64,000 bases of DNA, taken from NCBI GenBank assembly GCA_022839995.1, contig JALHIN010000010.1, forward strand, positions 16,375 through 80,374. Reading direction: 5' to 3'. Shown in pieces: positions 7,913 to 16,952 of this stretch. This DNA comes from 79-D21 sp022839995. GTDB taxonomy: Bacteria; Synergistota; Synergistia; Synergistales; 79-D21. Each line of letters opens with the position of its first letter. Within the stretch, counting starts at the first letter, position 1. The translations under genes were made by a program, and so were the position numbers. The notes beneath the pieces were generated by a model. That model was given only the letters and a program-made list of their open reading frames with translations, was not told the origin of the DNA and ran no database searches.

Positions 7913-9425
7913 AGTTCATAACGGAATGAATCCGAACCTCGAGCTGCCCGAGGAAGAAATTCTGAAGCAGCGAATCGACAAACTCATGAGGCTTCGCGGC
8001 GAAGAAGGGTATGACCCCTTTCGGAACGACCGATGGGACCGGAAGCAGACCCTTGAGGAAATCAACAGGGTTTACGGCAGCCTGGAAGCGGATTGCCACG
8101 CGGAGGGCGTCGAAGTCGTAACGGCAGGGAGGCTGATGACGATTCGGCGGCACGGGAAAGCCTCTTTTGCGACGATGGAGGATGAAACGTCGAGGATTCA
8201 GCTTTACTTCCAGCTGGATGCTACGGGGGAAAAAGCCTACAACTTCTTCAGGAAGTGGGTGGACACCGGGGACATTCTGGGAGTAGTCGGTACCCCCTTC
8301 CGGACCCGCAGGGGAGAGCTCACACTGCAGGTAAAGAACTACACCCTCCTGTCTAAGGCACTGCGGCCCCTACCGGAAAAGTGGCACGGGCTGAAGGATA
8401 CTGAAATTCGGTATCGCCAAAGATACGTCGACTTGATCGCGAATCCGGAGGTCCGGGAAACCTTCCGGAAGCGGGCCATCATCGTGAAAACCTTCCGGGA
8501 GGTTCTCGAAAGGCACGGGACGATGGAAGTGGAAACGCCGATCCTCAGCCCTCTCGCCGGCGGTGCAAACGCGAGGCCGTTCATCACCTTTCACAATGCC
8601 CTGGGTGTCAACCTGTACCTTCGAATCGCAACGGAACTCTACCTCAAGCGCCTGATCGTGGGGATGCTGGGACGGGTTTACGAAATCGGGAAGAATTTCC
8701 GCAACGAAGGGATCGACATCATGCATAACCCCGAGTTCACTGCCATGGAAGTGTATTGGGCCTATGCGAATTACCAGGACATGATGGACCTGACCGAGGA
8801 GATCCTGGTCGCCTGCGCGGACGCTTTGGGCTCAAGAAAGGTGACTTACCAGGGGACGGAGATCTCGTTCGAACCGCCGTTCAAAAGAGCCACGATGGTG
8901 GATCTCGTGAAGGAATATTGCGGGGTCGACATCGAAGCCGTCCAGTCGGACGAGGAAGCGAGAAGGATCGGCAAAGCCAGGGGCCTGGAGATCACCGGAA
9001 AGGAAACCCGTTTCGGCATCCTGACCGAGCTTTTCGAAAACTTCGTCGAAGAGAAGCTGATTCAGCCCACGTTCGTTCTCGGACATCCCGTGGAAGTCTC
9101 GCCTCTTGCCAAGAGGAACTACGACTCACCGGACTACACGAACCGATTCGAGCTCTTCGTCTACGGCAAGGAAGTGGCCAACGCTTTCAGCGAGCTGAAC
9201 GATCCTCTCGACCAGAGGGAAAGGTTCACCGAGCAGCTCAGGAAGAAAACCGAAGGGGACGAGGAGGCGCACGTTTTCGACGAAGACTTCGTACAGGCAC
9301 TGGAGTACGGGCTCCCCCCGACCGGAGGCTTGGGAATTGGGATCGACCGGGTCACGATGTTTTTGACCGATTCCCGTTCTATCCGGGATGTCATCCTTTT
9401 CCCAACCATGAAACCCAAGAGCTGA
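7902..9425 (+). CDS. lysS: Lysyl-tRNA synthetase, class II
   Basis: Charges tRNA-Lys in the cytosol. 507 aa from the first of two tandem ATGs at 7902/7905, preceded by AAGGGG. An N-terminal OB-fold anticodon-binding domain (about residues 60-170, with GRLMTIRRHGKASF) precedes the class II core with motif 1 around FRKRAIIVKTFREVL, motif 2 GKNFRNEGIDIMHNPEFT and motif 3 GGLGIGIDRVTMF. It overlaps the end of dus and is followed 12 bases later by ligA. Confidence 0.97.
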   Translation: MMPEVHNGMNPNLELPEEEILKQRIDKLMRLRGEEGYDPFRNDRWDRKQTLEEINRVYGSLEADCHAEGVEVVTAGRLMTIRRHGKASFATMEDETSRIQLYFQLDATGEKAYNFFRKWVDTGDILGVVGTPFRTRRGELTLQVKNYTLLSKALRPLPEKWHGLKDTEIRYRQRYVDLIANPEVRETFRKRAIIVKTFREVLERHGTMEVETPILSPLAGGANARPFITFHNALGVNLYLRIATELYLKRLIVGMLGRVYEIGKNFRNEGIDIMHNPEFTAMEVYWAYANYQDMMDLTEEILVACADALGSRKVTYQGTEISFEPPFKRATMVDLVKEYCGVDIEAVQSDEEARRIGKARGLEITGKETRFGILTELFENFVEEKLIQPTFVLGHPVEVSPLAKRNYDSPDYTNRFELFVYGKEVANAFSELNDPLDQRERFTEQLRKKTEGDEEAHVFDEDFVQALEYGLPPTGGLGIGIDRVTMFLTDSRSIRDVILFPTMKPKS

Positions 9426-9437
9426 GGGCAGGTTTCG

Positions 9438-11474
9438 ATGGACATTGAAGAAGCCCGGCGCGAGGTGGAAGAACTTAGAAAGGAAATCGCCCGGCACAAT
9501 GTTCTCTACTACGTGAAGGATTCCCCCGAAATCGAGGACGACGCTTACGATGCCCTGATGCGCAGGCTGATCGAGCTTGAAAACATGTTCCCTTCCCTCG
9601 TCACGGAAAACTCTCCGACCCGAAAAGTTGGAGGACCCCCGAGGGAAGAGATGGTGCGGGTCGCGCACGACGTGCCGATGCTCAGCCTGGAGAACGCGTT
9701 TTCCAGGGAGGATGTCCTGGCTTTTTTGGAACGCGTTGCGAAGGGGCTCGACGGCGTTTTTCCGGAAATCGTCTGCGAGCTCAAGATCGACGGCCTAGCG
9801 GTTTCTCTCCTTTACGAGGATGGGGAATTTGTCCAGGGCAAAACGCGTGGAGACGGCTGGGTAGGTGAGGATGTCACGGAAAACCTCCGCACGATCCGGT
9901 CTCTCCCGTGCAGCCTCCAGGGGGAGGTTAAAGGCTCCCTGGAGGTGCGCGGCGAGGTCTTGATGAAGAAGGCCGATTTCGAGGCGCTGAACCGAGAGAG
10001 GGAAGAGTCGGAGGAACCTCTTTTCGCCAATCCGCGCAACGCTGCCGCAGGATCCTTGCGCCAACTTGATCCGAGAATCACGCGCTCCAGGCGGCTCGGG
10101 ATTTTTCTCTACCAGGTGGTTCATCCCGAGGCCCGAGGGCTGAAGACCCAGTGGGACGTGCTTCGATGGCTCGAGCAATGCGGTTTCCCTGTCCAGAAGA
10201 CGGAAAGGGTCTGCCGCGATGCCTCGGAAATTTTCGACTACATCGAGGAATATCGCGAAAAACGTCACCAGCTCCCCTACGGCACGGATGGAGTCGTCCT
10301 CAAGGTCAATCGGCTCAGTGACTGGCAAAGGCTCGGAGAGACCTCGAAATCCCCCCGTTGGGCGATTGCTTTCAAATATCCGCCCGAAGAGAAAACGACC
10401 CGAGTGGTTGACATCGCCGTTTCCGTGGGCAGAACGGGAGCCTTGACCCCAGTGGCGGTCCTGGAGCCAATCGAACTGGCTGGAACGGTCGTCCAGCGAG
10501 CCAGCCTCCACAACGCCGACGAAGTTGCCCGAAAAGACGTTCGAATCGGGGATCGGGTGGTCGTCCGAAAAGCGGGTGAGATCATCCCCGAGATTGTTCG
10601 GGTGGAAACCCGATTACGGGACGGAAAAGAAAGGATTTTCAGGATGCCGCAGAAGTGCCCGGACTGCGGGTCAGACGTCGTACGCCTTCCCGAAGAAGTT
10701 GCAGTCCGGTGTCCCAACAGGAACTGCCCGGCCCAGATCAAGGAAGGATTGCGGCATTTTGGTTCTAGAAGCGGGATGGATATTCGGGGTCTCGGTGAAA
10801 AAGTGGTCAATGCCCTTGTGGATCAAGGCCTTGTCAAGGACCTGGCGGACCTGTACTTTCTGCCGTTGGAGTCGCTGGTTTCGATTGAAAGGATGGGGGA
10901 GAAATCTGCGTCGAACCTCCTGGAGGCCATCCAGTCGAGTCGATCGAAACCCCTTTCAAAGCTCCTGGCCGCTCTCGGGATTCGATACGTTGGGACCAGG
11001 GCGGCGCAGGTGCTCGCCGAAGCCTACGGATCGATGGACCTGCTTGCCGAGGCCTCGATCGAGGAATTGTCGGCCCTGGAAGGTATCGGGCCAAGGATCG
11101 CCGCTTCGGTCGCTTCCTTCTTCAGGGACCCCCAGAACCGGTCGATGCTTGAGAAATTCCGTAAAGCCGGGTTGAAAATGGAGGAACCCCGAAGGGCCCC
11201 GGTTGAACTTTCCGATACCCCTCTTCGGGGCAAAAAGGTTGTCTTTACGGGGGAACTGTCAACCATGACACGAACGCAGGCTCAGGCCCTGGCCAGGGAA
11301 CGGGGGGCTTTGCCGGTCGACCATGTCGGAACCTCCGTAGACTATGTCGTGGTCGGAGAAAAGCCGGGAAGCAAGGCGGAAAAGGCTCTCCGGCTCGGTT
11401 TGACCATTCTGGATGAAAAAGGATTCCTGCAGCTGTTGCAAGGCAGCCCTGGATCGGACAAGGAGGAAACCTAA
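9438..11474 (+). CDS. ligA: NAD-dependent DNA ligase LigA
   Basis: Seals nicks in replication and repair using NAD. 678 aa, full length. In order: domain Ia (YYVKDSPEIEDDAYD), the adenylation domain with the adenylated Lys116 in CELKIDGLAV, the OB-fold, a four-Cys zinc finger (CPDCGSD and CPNRNCPAQ), helix-hairpin-helix repeats and a C-terminal BRCT domain (LRGKKVVFTGEL). The stop TAA and the gatC ATG share one base, so the two are coupled. Confidence 0.97.
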   Translation: MDIEEARREVEELRKEIARHNVLYYVKDSPEIEDDAYDALMRRLIELENMFPSLVTENSPTRKVGGPPREEMVRVAHDVPMLSLENAFSREDVLAFLERVAKGLDGVFPEIVCELKIDGLAVSLLYEDGEFVQGKTRGDGWVGEDVTENLRTIRSLPCSLQGEVKGSLEVRGEVLMKKADFEALNREREESEEPLFANPRNAAAGSLRQLDPRITRSRRLGIFLYQVVHPEARGLKTQWDVLRWLEQCGFPVQKTERVCRDASEIFDYIEEYREKRHQLPYGTDGVVLKVNRLSDWQRLGETSKSPRWAIAFKYPPEEKTTRVVDIAVSVGRTGALTPVAVLEPIELAGTVVQRASLHNADEVARKDVRIGDRVVVRKAGEIIPEIVRVETRLRDGKERIFRMPQKCPDCGSDVVRLPEEVAVRCPNRNCPAQIKEGLRHFGSRSGMDIRGLGEKVVNALVDQGLVKDLADLYFLPLESLVSIERMGEKSASNLLEAIQSSRSKPLSKLLAALGIRYVGTRAAQVLAEAYGSMDLLAEASIEELSALEGIGPRIAASVASFFRDPQNRSMLEKFRKAGLKMEEPRRAPVELSDTPLRGKKVVFTGELSTMTRTQAQALARERGALPVDHVGTSVDYVVVGEKPGSKAEKALRLGLTILDEKGFLQLLQGSPGSDKEET

Positions 11475-11794
11475 TGCCCATCGGGAAGGATGAGATCCTG
11501 CGAATCGCGGACCTGGCCCGTCTTTTCGTCAGCGAAGAGGAAATCGGGCCGCTACAAAGGCATCTCAACGGGATACTCGAACACTTTGAACGGTTGAAGG
11601 AACTGGACCTCGAAGGGATCGACCCATTTGCCGTCGAGTGCGACACCGCGGGCTCAAGCCGGCAAGATGCAGTATCGTTCTGGCCGGGGAGGGAAGATGT
11701 CCTGGCGCAGGCCCCAAACCGAGAAGGGGATTTTTTCCGTGTTCCGCGGATCCTCGATGAAAGCGACGAGGTGCATCTCGATGAATGCCGCTGA
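11474..11794 (+). CDS. gatC: Asp/Glu-tRNA amidotransferase subunit C
   Basis: Small scaffold subunit of GatCAB, which converts Glu-tRNA(Gln) and sometimes Asp-tRNA(Asn) to the amidated forms. 106 aa, normal. The family pattern is visible: IADLARLFVSEEE, a helix with ILEHFERLKELDLEGIDP, and a C-terminal stretch resembling REDVLAQAPNREGDFFRVPR. The gene starts on the ligA stop and overlaps gatA by 14 bp. Confidence 0.95.
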   Translation: MPIGKDEILRIADLARLFVSEEEIGPLQRHLNGILEHFERLKELDLEGIDPFAVECDTAGSSRQDAVSFWPGREDVLAQAPNREGDFFRVPRILDESDEVHLDECR

Positions 11795-13238
11795 AATGGC
11801 CAAGGCGGTTAGGGAAGCCAAAATCTCCGCCGTTGAAATCGCTGAGGGTGCGATTGGAAGGATACGCTTGATCGATTCCGACGTCCGGGCGCTCTTGACC
11901 CCTCTTTTCGAACGGGCACTGGAAAAAGCGGAGGAAATTGACAGGAAAATCGAGCTGAAACAGGATCCGGGACCCTTGGCCGGAGTTCCCGTCATCGTTA
12001 AGGACAACCTCTGTATGCGCGGCCAGGTGACGACTTGTGGGAGCCGAATGCTCGAAAACTGGCGGCCCCCTTACGATGCCAGTGTGGTTCGTTTCCTTGA
12101 GGAAGCTGGTGCGGTCATTCTTGGAAAGGCGAACATGGATGAGTTCGCCATGGGCAGTTCCACCGAGAACTCGGCATTTTTCCCAACGGCGAACCCTTGG
12201 GACCTTGAACGGGTTCCTGGGGGAAGCTCGGGAGGGAGCGCGGCTGCTGTCGCATGCGGTTATGTTCCCCTTGCCCTGGGAAGCGATACGGGCGGTTCCA
12301 TTCGACAACCTGCCGCCTTCTGCGGCGTTTACGGTCTAAAACCCACCTATGGCCTGGTCAGTCGGTTCGGCCTGGTCGCTTTTGCCTCTTCCCTCGACCA
12401 AGTGGGGCCTTTTGCGAGGTCCGTCGAAGACTTGGCCCTGGCGATGAATGTCCTCTCGAAACCGGATCCCGCCGATGCAACTTCGAGCTGGAGAACCAGG
12501 CCTGACTATGCCGCTTTCCTCGGAAGGGAGCACCTGAAGGGAATGAAAGTCGGGCTGGTCTCCGAATTCGAAGATTACCCGGTCCAATCGGAAATCACGG
12601 AAGCGCTTGCAAGGGTGGAATCCATCCTGCGGGAAGCCGGGGCGGAATTTGTACCCGTAAGCCTACCAACGACGATCGAAGCCGGGCTTCCCTGTTATTA
12701 CATCCTTGCTCCCGCCGAGGCGAGCTCGAACCTGGCCCGCTATGACGGAGTCCGGTACGGGCTTTCAGCGGAAGCCGAAAGCCTGATGGACCTGTACATG
12801 AAGACGCGCGGGCTAGGTTTCGGCCCGGAAGTGAAAAGGAGGATCCTCACGGGGACCTATGTCCTGAGTTCGGGATATTACGATGCCTATTACCTGGTGG
12901 CGCAAAAAGCCCGGATTCGGATTTCCAGGGAGTTCCGCTCGGCCTTTGAAGGCGCTGACATGATCCTCATGCCCACGACGCCGACGTTGCCCTTCAGGAA
13001 AGGTGAGCACCAGGACGATCCCATTCAAATGTATTTGAGCGATGTGTTCACGCTCCCCGTGAACCTGGCGGGTTTGCCTGGATTGTCTCTGAACGCCGGG
13101 TACAGCAAATCCGGTCTGCCCGTTGGGGTCCAGTTCGTGGGTCCCAAGTGGGGGGAGGGGACGCTATTGGCAGCCGCCGAGGCGGTCGAGCGCGTGCTGG
13201 GAAAACCGACCTGCGCGTTTGGAGGTGAAAAGGCTTGA
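11781..13238 (+). CDS. gatA: Asp/Glu-tRNA amidotransferase subunit A
   Basis: Amidase-signature glutaminase that produces ammonia for the GatB site. 485 aa from the ATG at 11781, which removes an unsupported upstream extension and gives the family length. The amidase-signature Lys is in PVIVKDNLCMRG; the Gly/Ser-rich stretch GGSSGGSAAAVACG and the catalytic Ser in GSDTGGSIRQPAAFCG are clear. It overlaps gatC upstream and gatB downstream (TTGA, 4 bp). Confidence 0.97.
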   Translation: MNAAEMAKAVREAKISAVEIAEGAIGRIRLIDSDVRALLTPLFERALEKAEEIDRKIELKQDPGPLAGVPVIVKDNLCMRGQVTTCGSRMLENWRPPYDASVVRFLEEAGAVILGKANMDEFAMGSSTENSAFFPTANPWDLERVPGGSSGGSAAAVACGYVPLALGSDTGGSIRQPAAFCGVYGLKPTYGLVSRFGLVAFASSLDQVGPFARSVEDLALAMNVLSKPDPADATSSWRTRPDYAAFLGREHLKGMKVGLVSEFEDYPVQSEITEALARVESILREAGAEFVPVSLPTTIEAGLPCYYILAPAEASSNLARYDGVRYGLSAEAESLMDLYMKTRGLGFGPEVKRRILTGTYVLSSGYYDAYYLVAQKARIRISREFRSAFEGADMILMPTTPTLPFRKGEHQDDPIQMYLSDVFTLPVNLAGLPGLSLNAGYSKSGLPVGVQFVGPKWGEGTLLAAAEAVERVLGKPTCAFGGEKA

Positions 13239-14701
13239 GAAAGCCCAGAACCCCGGTCATAGGGCTGGAAATCCATGTTCAGATGAAAACGGAGAGCAAG
13301 CTTTTTTGCGCTTGTTCGACGGATTATATCGGGGCGGTCCCGAACACGAACGTCTGTCCCGTCTGTCTCGGCCTGCCTGGGGCATTGCCCGTCGTCAACC
13401 GGAAGGCGATCGAATACGCGGTAAGGACCGCGCTTGCGCTTGGCGCGCGGATTGGGCTTTCCACCAGGTTTCACAGGAAGAACTACTTTTACCCGGACTT
13501 GCCGAAGGCGTACCAGATTAGCCAGTATGACGTTCCCCTGGCGGAAGGTGGTCGACTCCCCGTCGGGGAAGAGGAAAAGAGGAAGTGGATACCGATCACG
13601 CGCCTTCACCTGGAGGAAGACGCGGGAAAGCTCGTTCACTCAGCACGGGACGGGAGGCTGGGTAATTCCGAATACTCGCTGGTAGATTACAACCGCGGCG
13701 GAGTTCCTTTGACGGAGATCGTTACGGAACCGGAACTCTCAACTCCTTCGGAAGCTCGGGATTTTGTGTCAAGGCTTCGGCAGTTGGTGCGTTTCCTTGG
13801 GGTTTCAGACGGAGACATGGAAAAAGGTTCTCTCCGGGTGGACGCAAACGTCTCCCTGACCGACCCCCAGGGAGGACTTGGGACCAAGGTGGAAATCAAG
13901 AACATGAACTCGCTGCGATCGCTGGAGAGGGCCTTGGAGTTCGAAATCGCAAGACAGGAAGAATGCCTCGAGCGAGGAGAACCGATACGCCAGGAAACGA
14001 GGCACTGGGATGATGGAAAGGGCCTGACCCGCGGGATCCGGGGAAAGGAGGAGGCCCATGACTATCGGTATTTCCCCGATCCGGACCTTCCGCCCCTTGT
14101 CCTTTCCGAGGCGTTTGTCGAGGAGCAGCGAAGGCTTTTACCGGAATTGCCTTGGGACCTGAAGGAGAGGTTCGTCCTGCAACTGGGACTCTCTTCCGAA
14201 GATGCATCGACCCTAACGGAACTGCCGGGAATCGCGCGGTATTTCGAAGGGTGTGTGCGAGAAGGGGCGAGCCCCAATCGGGCAGCGAACTGGATCCGGA
14301 CCGAAGTGATGAGGTTTTTGAACGAGAAGAAAACGTCGATCGAAAATTTCCCCCTTTCACCGGAGAAACTATCACGGTTGCTGGCACGGATCGACAAGGG
14401 GCAGCTTTCGACGACATTGGCGAAAACGGTCTTCGAGCGGATGGTGGCCGAAAACCTGGATGAGGACGAAGCACTCGAAAAGGCCGGGGCCATAGCCGGG
14501 AAAGTCTCCGGGGACAATTTGCGGGAGATGGTGAAGAAGGTCCTCGAAAAGGAAGGTCCCACGGTCGAGGAAATCAAATCCGGGAGGGATTCGAAGGGGA
14601 AAAAGAGATCCTTCCTATGCGGCCTGGTCATGAGGGAATCCAAGGGGCAGGCCGATCCGGCAGAAGTGGCAAAAGTCCTCGAGGATATCCTGGATCGTTG
14701 A
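13235..14701 (+). CDS. gatB: Asp/Glu-tRNA amidotransferase subunit B
   Basis: Kinase/transamidase subunit that binds the misacylated tRNA. 488 aa. Motifs: VIGLEIHVQMKTESKLFC at the start, NTNVCPVCLGLPGALPVVN, the phosphate/tRNA region RKNYFYPDLPKAYQISQYD, and a C-terminal YqeY-like tail domain (about residues 340-488). TTG start inside the gatA stop codon. Its presence implies that Gln-tRNA, and perhaps Asn-tRNA, is made by the indirect route; gltX at 58.8 kb would supply Glu-tRNA(Gln). Confidence 0.96.
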   Translation: MRKPRTPVIGLEIHVQMKTESKLFCACSTDYIGAVPNTNVCPVCLGLPGALPVVNRKAIEYAVRTALALGARIGLSTRFHRKNYFYPDLPKAYQISQYDVPLAEGGRLPVGEEEKRKWIPITRLHLEEDAGKLVHSARDGRLGNSEYSLVDYNRGGVPLTEIVTEPELSTPSEARDFVSRLRQLVRFLGVSDGDMEKGSLRVDANVSLTDPQGGLGTKVEIKNMNSLRSLERALEFEIARQEECLERGEPIRQETRHWDDGKGLTRGIRGKEEAHDYRYFPDPDLPPLVLSEAFVEEQRRLLPELPWDLKERFVLQLGLSSEDASTLTELPGIARYFEGCVREGASPNRAANWIRTEVMRFLNEKKTSIENFPLSPEKLSRLLARIDKGQLSTTLAKTVFERMVAENLDEDEALEKAGAIAGKVSGDNLREMVKKVLEKEGPTVEEIKSGRDSKGKKRSFLCGLVMRESKGQADPAEVAKVLEDILDR

Positions 14702-14729
14702 AATCAAGGGACGGAAAAACACGGATTTT

Positions 14730-14738
14730 TGCTAGAAT
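14730..14738 (+). promoter_or_regulatory. Extended -10 promoter candidate for the EF-G paralogue
   Basis: TGcTAGAAT lies 62 bases upstream of the ATG at 14800 and just after the gatB stop. No convincing -35 hexamer at the usual distance. Confidence 0.45.
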
Positions 14739-14799
14739 AGCATGAGTGCGATTCGAAACGCGGCGCCACCGCGGAAAGAAACGAGGAGGTCGTTTGGAG

Positions 14800-16884
14800 A
14801 TGGGGATGAGGAATCCGGCTGATGTGAGAACCTTTGCAATCGTGGCCCACGGCGGGGCGGGGAAGACATCCCTGGCCGAGGCCATGCTTTTCGATACGGG
14901 AGCCATCAACCGAATGGGGAAAGTGGAAGACGGAACGACGACCACGGACTTCACGCCTGAAGAACAAAAGCGCCAGATTTCGATCAACACGGCCGTTGCG
15001 ACGCTCCGCCACAAGGGAAAAATCCTTTTTGCACTCGATACCCCGGGATTTGCCGATTTCATCGGTGATGTGCGCTCGTCCATGCGGGTTTCCGACTCGG
15101 CCGTGGTGGTGGTCAGCGGGGTGCATGGGGTTGAGGTCCAGACGGAAAAGGACTGGGAGTTCGCGGAAGACTTCCAGATTCCTGTCCTTTTCTTCGTCAG
15201 CAAGATGGACCGGGAGAACGCCGACTTTGACCGATGCGTCGGCGAACTCCGGAAATACATGAGCGAAAAGGCAGTCCCGCTCTTTTTGCCGATCGGGAAG
15301 GAAGCCTCCTTCAAGGGAGTCGTGGACGTCCTAAGGGGGAAAGCCTACCTTTACAAGGGAGACGGAAGCAAGGAGTTCTCGGAAACGGATGTCCCCGCAG
15401 AGATGGCAGATGAAGTCCAGTCTGCACGCGAAGCTCTCGTCGAACGCATCGTGGAAGCCGACGACGAACTGATGATGCGGTATCTCGACGGGGAACAGAT
15501 CTCAACCGAAGAACTGTTGAACGCGTTGAGAACGGCCGTTTCGAAAAGAAGCCTGTTCCCAGTGGTACCGGGGGCCAGTACCGCGAATGTCGGGATTTTC
15601 CAACTGTTGGACGTCCTGGTGGACGTGATGCCCTCTCCCCTGGACATGCCGGCAAGAGAAGCACGGAAGAACGGAGAAACCGTCCATGTAAAGCCTGGCC
15701 TGGATGAACCCTTTTCGGCTCTCTGCTTCAAGGTGATGGTGGATCCTTACGTCGGCAAGCTTTCCTTTCTGCGTGTCTTTTCCGGAAGCCTGACCAGCGA
15801 CCAGACCCTCTACAACGTGAACAAGGGCGAGGAAGAACGGATCAGTGCCTTTAAGTTCATGAAGGGCAAGGACGGGGAAGATCAGAAGGATGTCGTCTGC
15901 GGAGACATCGTTGTCATCCCGAAACTTCATTCGACGACGGTCGGAGATACCCTGGGGACGAAGGGAACGTCGTTCCAATTCCCGCCGATCCAATTCCCGC
16001 AGCCGATTTACAGCGTGGCGGTTACCCCGAAAAGCCGTGCGGACGAGGACAAGCTGAGCAATGCAATTCACAGGATGAGGGAAGAAGATGCGACCCTCCA
16101 CTTCGAAAAGAACCCGGAAACGGGGGACAATGTCCTGTCGGGCATGGGGGACGTTCATCTCGACATCATCCTTTCGAAGATCAAGGACCGGTATGGGGTA
16201 GAACTGGAAACCGGAACTCCGAAAGTTCCTTACAGGGAAACCATCAAAAAAACTTCGAAGGCCCAGGGGAAATACAAGAAACAGACCGGCGGGCGCGGAC
16301 AATACGGGGATGCGGTCATCGAGTTTTCTCCAAGGGAACGGGGTTCGGGATTCGAATTCCAGGACAAGATTGTTGGAGGCGTGGTTCCTAAGTCCTTCAT
16401 CCCAGCGGTCGAAAAGGGATTGAGGGAGGCGATGACGAAAGGCGTGCTCGCCGGGTTTCCGACGGTCGACTTTACGGCCGCCCTGGTTTTCGGATCCTAC
16501 CACGATGTCGATTCCTCGGAAATGGCGTTCAAGATCGCAGCTTCCATGGCTTTCAAGAAGGGAATTGCCGAAGCCTCGCCGGTTCTCCTGGAGCCGATCA
16601 TGAATGTCGAAGTCGTCGTGCCCGAAGAATACCTCGGAGATGTCATGGGGGATTTCAATAGCCGCCGGGGCAGGATCATGGGAATCGACAGCAGGGGCCG
16701 CCTCCAGGTGGTGAAGGCCCAGGTACCCCTCGCCGAGATGTTCCGGTATGCCATTGTCCTTCGATCGATGACTTCCGGACGGGGATCCTTCACGATGAGC
16801 TATTCTCATTACGAAGAAGTCCCTGCGGAAATCGCGAAAAAGGTGATTGCCGCCCATAAGGTCGAGGAAGAAGAGGAAAACTGA
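14800..16884 (+). CDS. fusA2: Elongation factor G-like GTPase (EF-G2 type)
   Basis: Translational GTPase related to EF-G; paralogues of this kind act in translocation or ribosome recycling, with poorly defined roles. 694 aa. The P-loop reads AHGGAGKTS (residues 17-24) rather than the AHIDAGKTT of canonical EF-G, which marks the EF-G-like branch. Switch II region is DTPGFADFIGDV and the base-recognition motif SKMDRE. Domains II-V follow, with GKYKKQTGGRGQYGDAVI in domain IV. The ATG at 14800 sits 9 bases after GAGGAGGT; a TTG at 14794 is the alternative. Not in a str operon; a canonical fusA is presumably elsewhere. Confidence 0.9.
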   Translation: MGMRNPADVRTFAIVAHGGAGKTSLAEAMLFDTGAINRMGKVEDGTTTTDFTPEEQKRQISINTAVATLRHKGKILFALDTPGFADFIGDVRSSMRVSDSAVVVVSGVHGVEVQTEKDWEFAEDFQIPVLFFVSKMDRENADFDRCVGELRKYMSEKAVPLFLPIGKEASFKGVVDVLRGKAYLYKGDGSKEFSETDVPAEMADEVQSAREALVERIVEADDELMMRYLDGEQISTEELLNALRTAVSKRSLFPVVPGASTANVGIFQLLDVLVDVMPSPLDMPAREARKNGETVHVKPGLDEPFSALCFKVMVDPYVGKLSFLRVFSGSLTSDQTLYNVNKGEEERISAFKFMKGKDGEDQKDVVCGDIVVIPKLHSTTVGDTLGTKGTSFQFPPIQFPQPIYSVAVTPKSRADEDKLSNAIHRMREEDATLHFEKNPETGDNVLSGMGDVHLDIILSKIKDRYGVELETGTPKVPYRETIKKTSKAQGKYKKQTGGRGQYGDAVIEFSPRERGSGFEFQDKIVGGVVPKSFIPAVEKGLREAMTKGVLAGFPTVDFTAALVFGSYHDVDSSEMAFKIAASMAFKKGIAEASPVLLEPIMNVEVVVPEEYLGDVMGDFNSRRGRIMGIDSRGRLQVVKAQVPLAEMFRYAIVLRSMTSGRGSFTMSYSHYEEVPAEIAKKVIAAHKVEEEEEN

Positions 16885-16893
16885 TCGGGAAAG

Positions 16894-16927
16894 AAAAAAA
16901 GAGGAGGGGGCCCCCTCCTCTTTTTTT
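16894..16927. terminator. Perfectly symmetric bidirectional terminator
   Basis: An A-run, GAGGAGGGGG, its exact complement CCCCCTCCTC and a T-run form a perfect 34-bp palindrome between the convergent EF-G paralogue and the NuoG-like gene. Both strands show a GC stem followed by at least seven Ts. Confidence 0.9.
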
Positions 16928-16952
16928 ACCCCTTTTCTCGAAATCTCGAGGT

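Noticed and set aside
15502..16857. Long minus-strand open frame inside the EF-G paralogue
   Set aside because: Antisense shadow; the EF-G frame has clear domain motifs throughout.
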